Shown in pieces: positions 1 through 13,000 of a DNA stretch of 64,000 nucleotides. A program made the position numbers and the translations under genes. The stretch lies in contig NC_067283.1 of the NCBI RefSeq assembly GCF_020740795.1, positions 109,479,706-109,543,705 of the forward strand, read 5' to 3'. The notes beneath the pieces were generated by a model, which was not told the DNA's origin, did not search any database, and saw nothing but the letters and a program-made list of their open reading frames with translations. How positions within the stretch are numbered: position 1 is the first letter of the stretch; the number at the start of each line of letters is the position of its first letter. This DNA is from Apus apus. Its lineage: Eukaryota > Chordata > Aves > Apodiformes > Apodidae.

Positions 1-828
1 AATCTGCTCAGGTCTTGTATCTTGATGGGCTGAAGCAAATTGTATGAGGTTCAACAAGACCAAATGCCGGGTCCTGCACTTGGGCCACAGCAACCCGATG
101 CACTGCTACAGGCTGGGGGAAGAATGGCTGGAAAGATGCCTGATGGAAAGAGACCTCAGGGTGCTAATCAACAAGCAGCTGAATATGAGCCAGCAGTGTG
201 CCCAGGTGGCCAAGAAGGCCAACAGCATTTCGGCTCGTATCAGAAATAGTGTGGCTAGCAGGACTAGGGAAGTGATTGTTCCCCTGTACTCAGCATTGAT
301 GAGGCCCTGCCTTAAGTACTGTGTCCAGTTTTGGGCACCCCAGTACAAGAAAGACATTGAGGTGCTGGAGCCGGTGCAGAGAAGAGTAACTAGGCTGGTG
401 AAAGGCCTAGAGAACAAGTCTTACAAAGAGCAGCTGAGGGAACTGGGGCTGTTTAGTGTAAAGAAAAGGAGGCTGAGGGGAGACTTTATTGCTCTCCACA
501 ACTACCTCAAAGGACATTGTAGAGATGTAGGTGCTGGTCTCTTCTCACAAGTAAATAGTGATAAGACGAGAAAGAACAGCCTAAAGCTGCACCAGGGAAG
601 GTTTCATCAGGACATTAGGAAAGTTTTTTTTGTCTTAAAGGGTTGCCAGGCATTGGAGCAGGCTGCCCAGAGAGGCAGTTGTGTCACCATCCCTGCATGT
701 GTTTAAAAGTCATATAGATGTGGTGCTTGGGGATATGGTTCAGGGGTGAACATGGCAGAGTAAGTTTGAAGGTTGGACTTGATGATCTTAAAGATCGTTT
801 CCAACCTAAATGATTCTGTGATTTTATG
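1..828 (+). mobile_element. CR1 LINE retrotransposon, copy A (5' truncated by the window edge or by insertion)
   Basis: This is a non-LTR retrotransposon fragment of the CR1 family. It carries the C-terminal part of the ORF2 reverse transcriptase and then a 3' UTR. The UTR ends in the usual CR1 tail, with a block reading 'ttggacttgatgatcttaaagatc' in pieces, then 'tttccaacc' and 'gattctgtgattttatg' near 775-828. The left boundary is outside the window. Compared with copy D, a 13-bp segment is missing near position 40, between 'ggctgaagcaaa' and 'ttgtatgagg'. This shifts the frame and exposes a TGA at 23-25. The copy resembles copy H more than copies B and D. Confidence 0.95.
44..706 (+). pseudogene. 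CR1 ORF2 reverse transcriptase C-terminal fragment (copy A)
   Basis: A 220-codon open stretch encodes the segment that follows the catalytic palm of CR1 reverse transcriptase. Recognisable blocks, in order, are [81 protein letters not shown] and [15 protein letters not shown]. The catalytic FADD motif, endonuclease and ORF1 are absent. The frame is not intact. A 13-bp deletion separates it from upstream sequence. Near 640 it also leaves the native frame: the expected HWNRLP-type block is read out of register as ALEQAAQRG. It is a dead fragment with no host function implied. The long open run only suggests a fairly young insertion. Confidence 0.9.
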
Positions 829-2796
829 AAATGCAGTTTGAAAGTCCTCATTGATCAACATAATTTTGTTGTTGCTCCAAGAGGCTGGGAAGGATACTAC
901 CATTTTCTTCATATTAATTCTGGCAGTATTTCCGCTGAAAAATGCCTAGCATCGGCATGTTGTCAAAAAGGACTTTAAAGCTGGATGAAAGGATTGTGGA
1001 AAGTGCCTTGTGATCTCCTATGTCAGGAAACAGGCTTTCTGTTGTGTCAAGATTGGAGATTTTGGGATGTTTTCCTGTCACAATCATGGATCTCAAAAAT
1101 TTTGCACAAACTACTAACTCAAGAAAAACTCAATATGGATAAAGCTGAATATTGTAGGCTGAAGTTTTTGTAAAAATTTCATTTCAACTTCAGTTTTCAT
1201 AAAACTTCAGTAGCCCTAATTTAATGGCACTTCAATTAAGCAGAATGGTTTGACAGTTGTGATACTTTTTTTCCAAAAACAGCTTCCATAATGATTATTC
1301 AACAAAGCTCTTGCTTTGAGAATACTTCTGATTTAACAGTTTTGGCTTTTACCACTTATCAGAGCAGGGAGTTAATGTTTAACATTTATTCTTAGTGCTG
1401 GTTGTCTACGTATAAGTTGGCACTCTAGTTTACACCTGGCAGACAGGACTCCCACCATTTACATCGCTGGAGAGCTGGGGCCATCCCCAATGAGTCCTCT
1501 GCTGTTCTCTCCAGGATGTTTGCTAGAATTGCCAAAATTGTCTGCCTCCCCCTATCTTCTGTGATTCTTGTATCACTGAGCGATGGTCTTGGCCATTCGT
1601 TGCACCCCGTGAAATGTTTCTTAGAACCATCTCCTGCAAAGTAAGCCACACGCTGTCTTACTGAGGAGATGTGACTAAAAATCCTCAACTGACAGCACCA
1701 TTTGCAAAATGTGTTCCTTAAGAGGGGTGAGCTCAAGGGGAAATACAAAGAGGACACTTTGCAGACCACAAGACAGAAGAAACCCCACAGCAGCCCCACT
1801 GCAAAGACACCAAGGCACTGACCTAAACCAGCAGCTCCTTTGACCAGGGGGTTTAGAGTATTAGTGGGCAATTTCAAGGCTTCTGTGTGCTGTATATGCC
1901 CTCTTGCCTGGCATACTTCTTGAAGAGTTAGACATAGCAGCAACTAAAGCCAGGGATCTATAATCTGCCGTTGCAGTCCCGGTCTGTACCCCGCTGTCCA
2001 GGCATAACCCCATGAAAGCCAAATGTGGGGAGGCTCAGCGCCTCGCCTCCGGACACTGTGCTATTGATAGTCACAGGAACGCCCAGGAGGGTAAGCAGTG
2101 AGAAACTCAAAGGCAGCAGGAGCTGGGCAGAACACCTGATCACAGCTGCCTGTGCCAGGTCTCAGTGGTAGCACAGCCGATGGACTCAGGCAAGGTGATG
2201 CAGGTCACCCTTGCTGGGGAAGTGAGGGGAAGATAAGAAAGTGAGGAGAGAAGAGTGGCTCTGCCGTGCTGCCTGGGCCCGTCAGGCAGATAGACCACGT
2301 GCACGCATGCGTCCGGAGAAGTCTCTGTGGCTCTGGTGGTCCCTCACCACCCCTGAGGCAGCCTGAGCCATGGCAGAGGATCCAACCAGCAAGGAAGCAG
2401 CTGGCCTTAGCAAACAAATAAAACCCAGAGCCCAAGGCGGCAGCAGTTGAAGAGGGAGGGCATGACTAGTCTGAGAGCTGTTTATTTAGAGACACCACCT
2501 CTGGTCCTTCTGCCAGCTGACAATACAATCTATTTATGTCGGTACACGCATATTTAGCAAACTTGATACTTTATTATTAAAAGTTATGGGGCTTTAATGT
2601 TTGCTTAACTGTTCTCATCAATAAATAATAATAATAGGTAGGCCGTCCTTTGTCCTTTCCTTAGTTTCATAACAACAGAGTGTATCCCAGATTTGCAAAA
2701 TCCTAGTCAACTATTTGCCTGGAGTAAGTAATTTCTTTTGAGAGGCAAGAGTATTCAGGGTTGATTACTCAACATTTATGGAAAAAAGGGAGCTTT
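829..2796. other. Spacer with no gene; GC-rich patch at about 1960-2450
   Basis: I see no recognisable gene. The first 600 bases are AT-rich unique sequence. The stretch 1425-2450 is richer in G+C and carries several CpGs. On the minus strand there is a 172-codon open stretch (1425-1943) and a 61-codon one (1958-2143), both with hydrophobic segments. Neither begins with ATG (they start at TTG and GTG), and I recognise no domain, so I do not call them genes. A short AAT microsatellite lies at 2620-2636. Confidence 0.6.
2620..2636. repeat. Short (AAT)n microsatellite
   Basis: A run of AAT/ATA units with one AAAT interruption. It is simple sequence with no other visible role. Confidence 0.8.
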
Positions 2797-3560
2797 TCAC
2801 AGAGTCATTCTGGAAGGAAAAGACCTTTAAGATTTAGTCCAACCATTAACCTAACTCTACTGAGTCCAGTGCTAAACCATATTCCTGAGCACCACATCTA
2901 CTCCTCTTTTAAACACCTCCAGGGATGATTCAGATGTCTCCCTCGGCAGCCTTTTCCAATGTTTAATAACCCTTATAGTGAAGAGGTTTCTTTGAATATC
3001 TAATATCTAATCTAAACCTTCTTGGTGGAACTTGAGACCATTTCCTGTTGTCCTGTGGCTTGTTAGCAGGGGAGAAGAGACCAACTCCCACCTCCCTACA
3101 ACCTCCTTTCAGGTAACTGTAGAGAGCAATGAGGTCTCCTCTCAGCTTCCTTTTCTCCAGGCTGAACAGCCTCAGTTCCCTCAGCTGCTGTTCATGAGAC
3201 TTGTTCTCTAGACTCTTCACCAACTTTGTTGCCCTTCTCTTGCCCTGCTCCAGCACCTCAATGTCATTCTTGCAGTGAGGGGCCCAGAACTGAACACAGC
3301 ACTCAAGGTGCAGCCTCACCAGTGCTGAGTACAGGGGGACAATCACTTCCCTAGTCCTGCTGGCCACACTATTTCTGATACAAGCCAAGATGCTGTTGGC
3401 CTTCTTGGCCACCTGGGCACACTGCTGGCTCATGTTCAGCTGGCTGTTGATTAGCACCCTGAGGTCCCTTTCCTCTGGGCATCTTTCCAGCCAGTCTTCC
3501 CCCAGCCTGTAGCAGTGCATGGACTTGTTTTGACCCAAGTGCAGGACCCAACCCTTGCTT
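2797..3560 (-). mobile_element. CR1 LINE retrotransposon, copy B (5' truncated)
   Basis: This is a CR1 fragment on the minus strand. Its 3' end lies near 2797, where the plus strand shows 'cagagtcattctgg' and 'aaagacctttaagatt', the reverse complement of a CR1 tail. The 5' truncation is near 3560, just upstream of the GWVLHLG block. It holds the ORF2 C-terminal region and a full 3' UTR. The stretch 3088-3354 aligns without gaps to 14712-14978 of copy D with about 8 differences in 267 bases. The two copies therefore come from the same CR1 sublineage, inserted in opposite orientations. Confidence 0.95.
2963..3560 (-). pseudogene. CR1 ORF2 reverse transcriptase C-terminal fragment (copy B)
   Basis: Reading on the minus strand from about 3560, an open stretch of roughly 198 codons shows [92 protein letters not shown] and RFRLDIR. 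After RFRLDIR the native frame is lost: a short 'gatattagatattc' duplication leads into a stop at 2963. The few codons upstream of the CR1 block (3561-3586) belong to flanking DNA. The fragment lacks the catalytic site. Confidence 0.88.
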
Positions 3561-3788
3561 GGGGGCTTGCCGAGGTAAATATTCAAGATTTCAAGAAACC
3601 CTCATCATTTCAGTATTCTAATGATCAATATTCTAATGAGACTGAGGAAACCCTTCATTTGTGGATCTCAAAAGAGATTATACTGGTACAGAAGCCAGAC
3701 ACTGCTGAAGATGATTAAAGGTGTTTCTGGCCATACAGAGAAGCTGAACTTCAGATATCCACTATGAGCTGCATTTTAATATTAATGT

Positions 3789-4032
3789 AGAATCATAGAA
3801 TCATTAAGGTTGGAAGAGACCTTCAAGGTCATCAAGTCCAACCGTAATCCAGCTACCACAACCACTAAACTATATCCTGAAGCGCCACATCTAAACACTT
3901 CTTGAACGCTTCCGGGGATAGCGACTCCACCACCTCCCTGGACAGCCTGTTCCAATGCTTCACCCCTCTTTCAGTAAAGATTTTTTTTCCTAATGTCCAA
4001 CCTGACCCTCCCCTGGCACAACTTAAACCCAT
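3789..4032 (-). mobile_element. CR1 LINE 3' end, copy C
   Basis: This minus-strand CR1 fragment begins at its 3' end with two tandem copies of the octamer 'agaatcat' (3790-3805). 'ggttggaagagaccttcaag' follows and leads into the 3' UTR and the last ORF2 codons ('gacagcctgttccaatgcttcaccc', 'taatgtccaacctgaccctc'). It stops near 4032. It differs from neighbouring copy B and is a separate insertion, about 230 bp upstream in the minus-strand sense. No usable reading frame remains. Confidence 0.93.
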
Positions 4033-7000
4033 CTTTAGTCTCCACCTCTAGAATTATCCAGGTATCTTACAATCTCAAATCCAGAGTTGGGCACCTATGG
4101 GTAGAGTCAAGCCAGTATTAGGTAGGGACCTGAGCCTCTTTGTGTATTTAAATACATTTTAAAATAACAAAAACCTCTTCAGCTTTGACCATAAACTTGA
4201 CTTAAGAACTTCTTGCACCCTGGAGGGCATTTGTGCTTAGGCCAAAACTAATTGTCTCTGCAGTCGTGATGGTACCACTGCCATGCTTTGAACTGGTACA
4301 CTAGAATTAAATCTCCACATTAAAAAGTTTTTTTGCTAAAGCCAATTTATTTTATTGCCTAACTGAATCCTTGATCCCTTCAATTGTTAAGTTGCTTGTG
4401 AAAAAGTTATTATTTATCCCTGAGCTGATGTGAGTGTGACAGCAGCCTTTTCAGAAGCCTCATGGTCTTACTGTCTCTAGCCTCAGATCAGCAAGGCAGT
4501 CAAGCACGTACTTACCTTTAGGTATGTACTTGGTCCCCTTAACTTGCTGGTTTCACAGTAGGTTAGAAAGGCTAAGCACACACTCAAAGACAGGTATGCA
4601 CCTACCTTTCCCCTTTATTGCAACACTCATAACCAGTGAAGAACCCTAACTGGAGCCAAGTTCTTGTTTCTACTAATGCTGAAAGCAAGCACAAATATTT
4701 ACTTAAAATATTAATATGCTTACCATCTCTTATCTTTGGCATAATTACTTTAATTAAAGGAATTTATAAAAACTAATGTTATGCCTACATGCCCTAGCAG
4801 TAACATTTGAGAATAATAGGGTAACTGATTTATTAATCTTAAAATATGTACTTGGAACAAAACAGATAAAATTCAATACTGGGAAGCAACACATATGAAT
4901 ATTGTGTTTTATAATTTAGGTTTGGGTGTGTTGTGTTCACACATATAAAAAGCATACATGAGCTGATTATCATTAACATATTTTTTTCATTTTTTATATT
5001 CTGCAAAATGTAAAAATATATATAAAGCATGGCATTCCACTGCTTCTTGATAGAATTTTTGTAGGTTGTATTGACCTTTGATATGTACAAACTTTACATA
5101 GCAAACATTACCAAGTTCTTTACTACTATATATACACTAATACCAATATTATGTACTTCATAAATTTATATACCTGACCCCAGTTGCCACTACTGCTACT
5201 ACCCTGTCCCTACACACATTGGATGCATCAGTCCAGTGTTTTCCCTCCTTCCCTCCCCAGAAAACTTCCTTCAACCTGTCTCCAGGGCCTTGCAGCCAGC
5301 TGAAGTCTTCACTGACCTCTTCATCGCCAGCTCTGCCCTCCTTAACCTGTAAACAATTTCAGACATTGTTCTCCTACCTTTTTCTTGAGATCTTATTTTT
5401 CTTTGGCTCTCACTGTCTTTCTGACTGTCCTTCTGCCTCTAGAATTTATTTTTTTTGGCATGTAGTAGTGCTATGTAATGACCACTGACCATGTTATCCA
5501 GCACTCCTTCATATGTTACTTGTACTCCCTGCCAGCACCCATCAGTCATCTCCTGGCTGTTAAGTATATTGCAAACACATGGAAAGAATCATTTTTGTCT
5601 TCGACATCGATGTAACACTGAGTACTGCTTTGAAAATTAAGAAGTATATGTTAACATCTGTTTGCTGTGACACAGGAACTACCTGAAGCTATGGGTATAT
5701 TTTACTTGTTGATTTGTTTAAACAATTGGTATAGGAATGGCAATGTATTGTTGGTTGTTCAGTGTCATCTTTATGATGTTGCCTTATCTAATGTGATTAC
5801 ACAGCAAAATAAACAATGTCAAATCATGACTTCTTTGTAGGTGAGTCTGGTCTTTTAGACTACAAGTCTGGCATACTAGCCAAAAGCATACATAATTTAA
5901 AAAGCACTTTGAATACTGCCAGAAAAGAATTGTGTGAAATATGGGTGAGCTTGAAGGGAAGAAACTACACAAAGGGTAAATTGCATAAGAAAACCTTTAT
6001 CCCAACTACGATCCTATTAGAAAATAAAGTGCTTTATTTTCTCTTGTGCATATATGCATGTCAATGATGTGGTACAGCTCACAGACTAGAAGAGGCCCTC
6101 TGTCAGGAAGGTACTTGTTTGCGTCCCTACCTATTTGGAAAAGCATGCAATTGATTACTGAAATAAATATGATTCTGTATTCAAAATAGGAGTGCCATGA
6201 GGTTCAAAGTTAGTCAGACGTCTGTGTTTGATACTAATATGCTCACCCAAGCACCTTCTCTCCTTATCACCATGCTCTGCTAGGTGAAGAAATAATAGAC
6301 CAACAAGAGCTGCATAAGTCACAAAGGCAAATGCAGCTTTACTTCAACCTTGAGTCAGCCTAGACATCATAACTGCATGGAGAAATTTAATTTATCGATT
6401 ACAGATTTTGAGTTTAGAAAATATTTTGCTGTTGCTTATATCTGCCCTTGCCTGTAAGTTCTGAACTGGGGTTCATAATATTGTGAGTTCTAATAGCAAT
6501 GGGACAGCAGGAGAAGGAGACATGTCATGGCATGAAACAAAAATCCTTAGAGCAAGAAAGATTTAATGTTTAAATCCAGTCTCCTTTATATTATGTTAGG
6601 GATTTTGAGATGTGCTTTTTTAATCTTATCTTCTGGGTTTGTTTTTTTCACAGGAAAACTTCCCCATAAATTCACAAAACGTTCTGGCACTTCATATGAT
6701 TTTACACCCTGAGAATTTATTATTCATTAAATAAGTCTTTTGAAGCACAATTTCTAAGTATTGATGTTTTATCTTTAAACAGCGAACATGAGCACAGGCT
6801 TAAAGGCCCACTGACAATCACTCAGGAATAGCTCAACTGTTGATGTCTAGGTGAGGTCTTCTCCATACAGGGAATCTTTTGTAAATATTAATTCCTAGAA
6901 TCACAACCCTAGTGCTTGTAGTTAATAATTATCGTGATGTGCCAAAACTGCACAGTTTGCTCCCTGATTACAATATTAAATTGCTATTGAGCTGTGGTAT

Positions 7001-10000
7001 TTGCTTCAGGCAATGCTACTGAGAAGCCTCCAAAGACTTTGGTTGGCCTCCCCTCACAACCATGGGAAATGTATGCCTGCACAGAAAGCAGAGACAGCAC
7101 TGGGGTTTGCCAGAAAACAAACAAAACTCAGACAACAAAAGGAAAGTTTTATCAGAGTTGAAGTGTCCTTTCACTTGGGAACTGTCATCTCATGAAAAAA
7201 CCTGCACATGCTCACTTGATTAGAGCCTCTGTGGCAAACCACTGCCATAAGCCAGGTGATTCAAGCTGGTCATGGAGGGTGCTGCACAGCTAGCTCGGAA
7301 AGCTTTGTTTTAGTTACTTTTGATGGCATCTAAAAAGGAGCTAAGCCAATTCAGAGAAGTTCAGAGGTTTTGCCTGACATGTTTGTGCACCTCTATCAAT
7401 GTGTATTTTCTGCTGATACTTTTGCCCATTGCCCTACAGACCAAATAGTTGTGGATCACAAAGGGGAGCCACAGTTTCTGGTGCCATTTTTCATCTTGGT
7501 CACTCGTTACAAATTCAAAAAGACTCTAAACCTAATCCCCAGTTTCAGGTCTTGATTCTTTGTCTTTCTAAACCCATGAACCATACTTCCCAATTTTAAG
7601 AGTTTCCATTGAGCTGTAAAATTCAGAAACTGTTCAAGCTGTCTCCTTAGATTTCAGTTGTTTTGGGCTGATACCAACATTTAGACAAGCTCAGGGAAGA
7701 GTCTAAGAGGTACAGTGATGTCTGAGCACAGATCTGGTCCTAGATTTAGGTTGCTGCTTAAGAACAGGAGTTGGAAAATGCTTCTGTGATGTCCCCTAAC
7801 TAGTGCTCAGTAATCTGGTACATAAATGTAACCCTTATTTGATGGGAGAAGGGGTGTGACAAATCTAGCAGGAACAAAGGTTCAGACTCAGGGTTTGTTT
7901 CTTTGCCTGTGATTGAAGACTTGTCTGTGATTTTTCTGAAGTGAATGCATTTGATGTTTAGTGAAGTACTGAAGACAGCATAGCCAGAAGAAGGACTGCA
8001 GTTTTTAGGTTATCAGTAGTAGTAGTCCAGGAATGTGACTTGCAGGTACAGATTCCAATCCTTGCACTTACAAAAGGCTGTTGAAAGACAGCAGACAGGC
8101 TTTTGACTCTTTCTATAAAGCAAAGCCAGGTGTTTGCACTTGGAAAGCACAGGTGCAAGTTTATGCACTTGAATTTATCAGGCCCAGGCTGAAACTGTAT
8201 CCCTTATGAGGTCATATGCTATTGTCCAGCTTCTGCATCTTGAAGGCATGCTATTCATGTAGGTTCTGGGAGTTACTCTTGAAATTACTGTGCTGGGTTT
8301 TCTAACTCGTTTTTTGGTGAGCTTTATGGTCTTTTTAACAGAGCTATGTGAGTTACATCAGGCAAGGCTTCCATCTTCCTTCAGAAGACAGGTTAAATTG
8401 GAATTCTAATAATTCTATAAACCCTAGAAGGAGAAAGAAGAAGAAGGGACACTCATTTGCTCGATGCTTGACTGAAAGCATGCATGGGTACCTCAGCTGA
8501 ATTCAGTATTTCATTTCAGCATTTACAACTTACCTCAGATGCTTCCTCAGAGAAGATGGTTGTGATAACTTGTCCTTTTATTTATGCACTTGCTGAATTG
8601 CAGAATGTGTGTTTTAGATCTCAGCTGTCAGTCTTATGCCATGGTCCTCTTGTCCAGAATGAAATGTCATTCTTAAATTAAATCACAAATGTGTTACAAA
8701 GAAGAAAAAAAAATAAAAAGGAAAATGTCTCCAAATATTTTCAGGATTTGTCTGAAACCCAGAATATAAAATCACATAGAAAGCAAATGTTGTGCCATTA
8801 AGTCTATCCTGCTATCAACTCCTGCTTGTTTCCTAGCATCTGTTTTATGAGACATTGCAGTGCCCAACCTTAAATGTCCCAAGCAAAAATTGTATCTGTG
8901 GTTTCTTTTGGTTCACACACCAAACTAAGACGAAGGTAATGAGATACTGGTTTTTCTGCTGATTTCATTCTGCTGGGCACTGCTGAGATGTGTTATATCC
9001 TGTCAACAACCCCTCTTCAAGAATAACCAGAGAAAGCAGGTAGGCTATTTCACCAGTAACAAGGGTCTGTTCTCTTTCTTCCAGTTTCTTCTTCTACAGC
9101 AGCTAACGCAGAAAAACATCAAGGCTTGTTGTAGAAAACAAAAAGCAAAGAACTACCTCATGTTGTATGTTACATTGGCAGGTGCGATCAATTATTTATG
9201 CAGTACCATTGGTAGAGCAGCAGACAGGTCAGGTTCCTCATTATGCTGTCTGTGGGCATTTTGCTGATGCATGTCAGCTCCATTCTTGGTCAAATATTAT
9301 GGTCCCATCCTGCAGCCAAATGTATCTTTTTCTTTGTGAATCACCACTAAAAGAAAAGGCTTAGAGATGGTAGGAGAAATGGCATCTCAAGCAGCCTATG
9401 TGATTTGTTAATTCGGGTTGTGTAGTAATTTTGACCTGATCTTTCAGCCTTGATTGTGGACAAAATTGATTGGATTTGAAACTTAAACACAGAAGCTGGA
9501 ATAACTGTATTAGTGTGTATTATTCCCAAGGAAAAACTACAAATCTAGAATATTTTAAAAGGCTAAAATTAAGAGAAAGACACAAGCTGGCATTGGTATT
9601 ATTTTGCAGCTTGCATTTATAAGTTGTTGGTGTGTATTTTTTCCTAACTCTTCTTCTAATAGATCTCTCATCAACTTCTAGCCAAATTTAGGGGATAATT
9701 TCTCATCTGTACCCTTAAAGCTCATGCCCTGTATTTCACAATCAGCCTGTTCTCGCAGCAAGCCTGGGCCGAGATGGGCTATGACTTCTCTATCTGCTCC
9801 TCCTAGCTAACATTTGCTGTCAGTGCTGACAAGCCAGCAGCAGCCTTGCCAGCTACAAGGAACATCTCTCCTCGTTGACAAAATATCTCGTCAGCCAGTA
9901 TTAGTCTGGAGAGTGCGCCTCTCCCAAAAAGCCCTACGTCTTTGCCAGAGTCACAATGTGAAAGCCCTACCATCAGGGCAGCAGTCAAAATTTATTCTCA

Positions 10001-13000
10001 GGCTGGCCTCACATGTTAACTTACCACCAAACTAAACTCTTTGCTGAAAGGCTGGAGCTTGTATTCACAGAGGGTGAAAATTGGTTCCACTGGGAAAGCT
10101 TCAAAGTCATTTCAGCCATTAAACTGTGGCTGGATGTATCATAAGTACAGGAGAGGTCGAGGCACTGCCTGTGAACCACGGGGACTCGATAAAGAAGTTC
10201 CTGCTGAAATTGGCAGTGTGATTGTGTATTCTGTTTCAGTCCAGCTCTGCAGCAGGAGAAAGTCGCGTTTGTACATGAAACTCATTATGCTTCCCCTGTT
10301 TAACATACCAATTACTTTCTGTATTTACCATGTTTAGAGTGACTTCATGTCAAAAATTAATAACGCTAAAATAAAGAGCTGTGCTGATGTATGCTAAAGG
10401 GGAGGCACGGCAGACTAGTAGAATGTGTAATGGAGATGGAAGATGGATTTGCAGCTGTGGGGATCACAGCCAGATGAATTTCATGGTGTGCTGTGGGGAG
10501 GGTCCCACAGAGGCCCATGTGCTCTTTAAGGCACACTTCAGACTGTGATAAGTGTATCTTGAGAGGTCACAGCGCCAAGTAATTTCACTCTGTAAGCAGT
10601 GTAAACATGTAGTCGTGCCAGTCAGTCCCTCTAAGAGCTTTGCTCCTCCAAATGTTGTGTCTCTCCATATTGGACAGAAGTGTTTGAGGGACAAGTAATT
10701 ATGTTCGGAGGAGAAGATGACTAGGAAGTGGTTTTGGTGTTTTTAGCTCACCTTCTTACAAGCTTGGACAAGTGAGGAAACCTTCCTTCACCCTTGGTGA
10801 TCCTAGGCAAACCCCTGTAATAGCATCAGATTTCTGATCTTCCTTTTCTAAGCTCACGAGTCCACGAAGGATTTTACCTGGATTCTCCAGAGCCTGACAA
10901 TTCCAGCACGTCAACCCTTTCTTACAGCATTTGAATTCGGCATCTGTCTTGCACTAGGACTTGAAATGCTGTCAAAGTCTCTAGCAAGCAGCGTTTCATC
11001 ACATCAGTGAGTACTTCCTTACTCACATCGATCACCACAGACAACAGAGTGGACAACCTCCTAATGGGAAATAACAGTAAAAGGACCATATTCATTAGTG
11101 GTGTTGGAACAGTTGTCATTAATGGAGATCACAAAACCAGTTACAATATCAGTAACCAAAAGTGATGGCAATTTTGTGTGTTCACTAAAAGAAAGCCTCT
11201 GCATGTGAAGACCTCGACAAGTAAGTAGTGTATAGACATGCACCGTTATTTGTCACCTCTGGTTTCAGTGGGGCATTTTCTCCAGGCTGGTGTGGGAAAG
11301 GTCCTGGTTTCTGCATCACTTCGCTCACAAAAATTGCAGTTTCTTTATGGTGAACTGTGTGAGGGAAGAAAACAGAGAAGCTCTGAATCTGCCTACTAGC
11401 TCCAGCAGTAATGGATGGTGTTTAAACATTTTCCTGTTTTTCTTGCTTTGGAAAGCTAATCCATACCTAAGCAAACAAGTCGTTTTTACAATAAAAACAT
11501 GCTCAGTGCTGAGAGTTTACCTTGTATGTTTGCCCTCTTGTAAAAGACAATCTCCACTAAGAAATCTGCATTTGATAGGCCATTCTGTACGGTTTTAAGA
11601 GATGCTTCACTTGAATAGACTTGCTTAAGGTGAAATCCTGAGCTCTTTGCTTCTTTGCCATTTAAATTCCCATTTATGTTAGCAGAAGATTTTTGTGGAT
11701 TTCCACTATTTACTTGTAAATATTTTTTTCCACTGAAAACTCAGTCGTGCTCTGAAGGCAAAGTTGTTTCATTCCAATGTATCACTCACAGGTTATGAAA
11801 TCTCTGCCAGACCAAATATGAAAGAATTATCACTGTGCAAATATTATTGGCCTCTTCCACAAGGAGAAATTCCACTCATGCCAATGCTAAAGGTGAAAAA
11901 GGAAAAGACCCGGGAACGCTTATTAACAGTCAGTGTGCACACTGATGGGCCTGGTAACTGATAAGGAGTACAGAGTTTATTAATAATACAATAAAGAGGA
12001 ACCAGCTCACTTGTCCTGAACAGGGTTGTTTCCACAGAGCTAAAAAACATAAACTTTTTTGTTTTGAACACAAACAGCAATGATTCTTAATACACAAAGG
12101 AGCAGATCTGCTGTGTAAGAAGGTACCATTTTAACAACATTGCTTTCAGAACAAAACATACATCAGTCTTATACTCTTAAACAAGCTTCATGTTACTCTT
12201 CCAACAGCAAGGTCAAAAATACATGGTACAAAATCTAAATCACTCTGTTTCATTCTGCTTTCACTGGATTAAGGGTTGTCTCTCACTGACTGTGCAAAAC
12301 ATAACACAAGTGCAGGAATATCTCAGGTTGAAATGCCCTCCAGATGGCCTCCTTCTGAAGGTAAGGTAAATGAGGGGGTATGGCTACTAGCAGACAGAGG
12401 CTGAAGTCATCTTTACTGCACCTTGGAAGCACAAAAATGCAAACCAGTTTCACATGCAGCTGCTGTGCCCAGCCACAGAAGATACTTTGCAATACTTTGT
12501 GTGCTCATCTCCACCATCAGGAATTAAAAAAAGAAACCGAACAGCTTGGATATGTTTGTTTTTGCAACTAAAGTAGTCTTAATTTTTTTTTAAGTGCTTT
12601 CTGTGCTCAAGACGCATCAAAAGACATGGCACAGAAGCGATGCCAGCACTAGCTGCATAGGCAAAAGAAGCAGCCAGCCTGCAGTGTTGCATTTCTGCTT
12701 GCTGACAGCACAGGGCTTTTGGAGACCGGTGCTGAGGTGCTCCGAGGTCTCTGCTTGCTCTGTGATACAGTCCCTGAGGCCAGTCACTCCAGGGTTTGCC
12801 TCAAAGGCATTATCTAGAGTTCATCAGCAAGTTCTTGATTTTGCAGGCCAATTGTCAAAACGAACTTTCTGGTGAGAAGCCTTCAAGGAGTATCTTCTTC
12901 ATATTGTGGTGAAAAATAGTCCATGCAGTGACAGCACTCACTTGGGCTAGTAATTCACCATTCCTGCACTATTTTAATCAGAGTAAGGACTTGTACCTGA

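Noticed and set aside
106..417. 103-codon frame antisense to the CR1 copy A reverse-transcriptase fragment
   Set aside because: A shadow of the CR1 frame, not an independent gene.
1425..2143. Two consecutive minus-strand open stretches with hydrophobic segments (172 and 61 codons)
   Set aside because: Neither starts with ATG (TTG and GTG), no family is recognised, and the region is GC-richer. About one open stretch of this size is expected by chance in 64 kb over six frames.
11027..11060. 34-bp minus-strand micro-exon with good acceptor and donor
   Set aside because: Too short to give coding evidence. Several similar chance splice pairs occur in the window (for example near 48605, 59360 and 61000).
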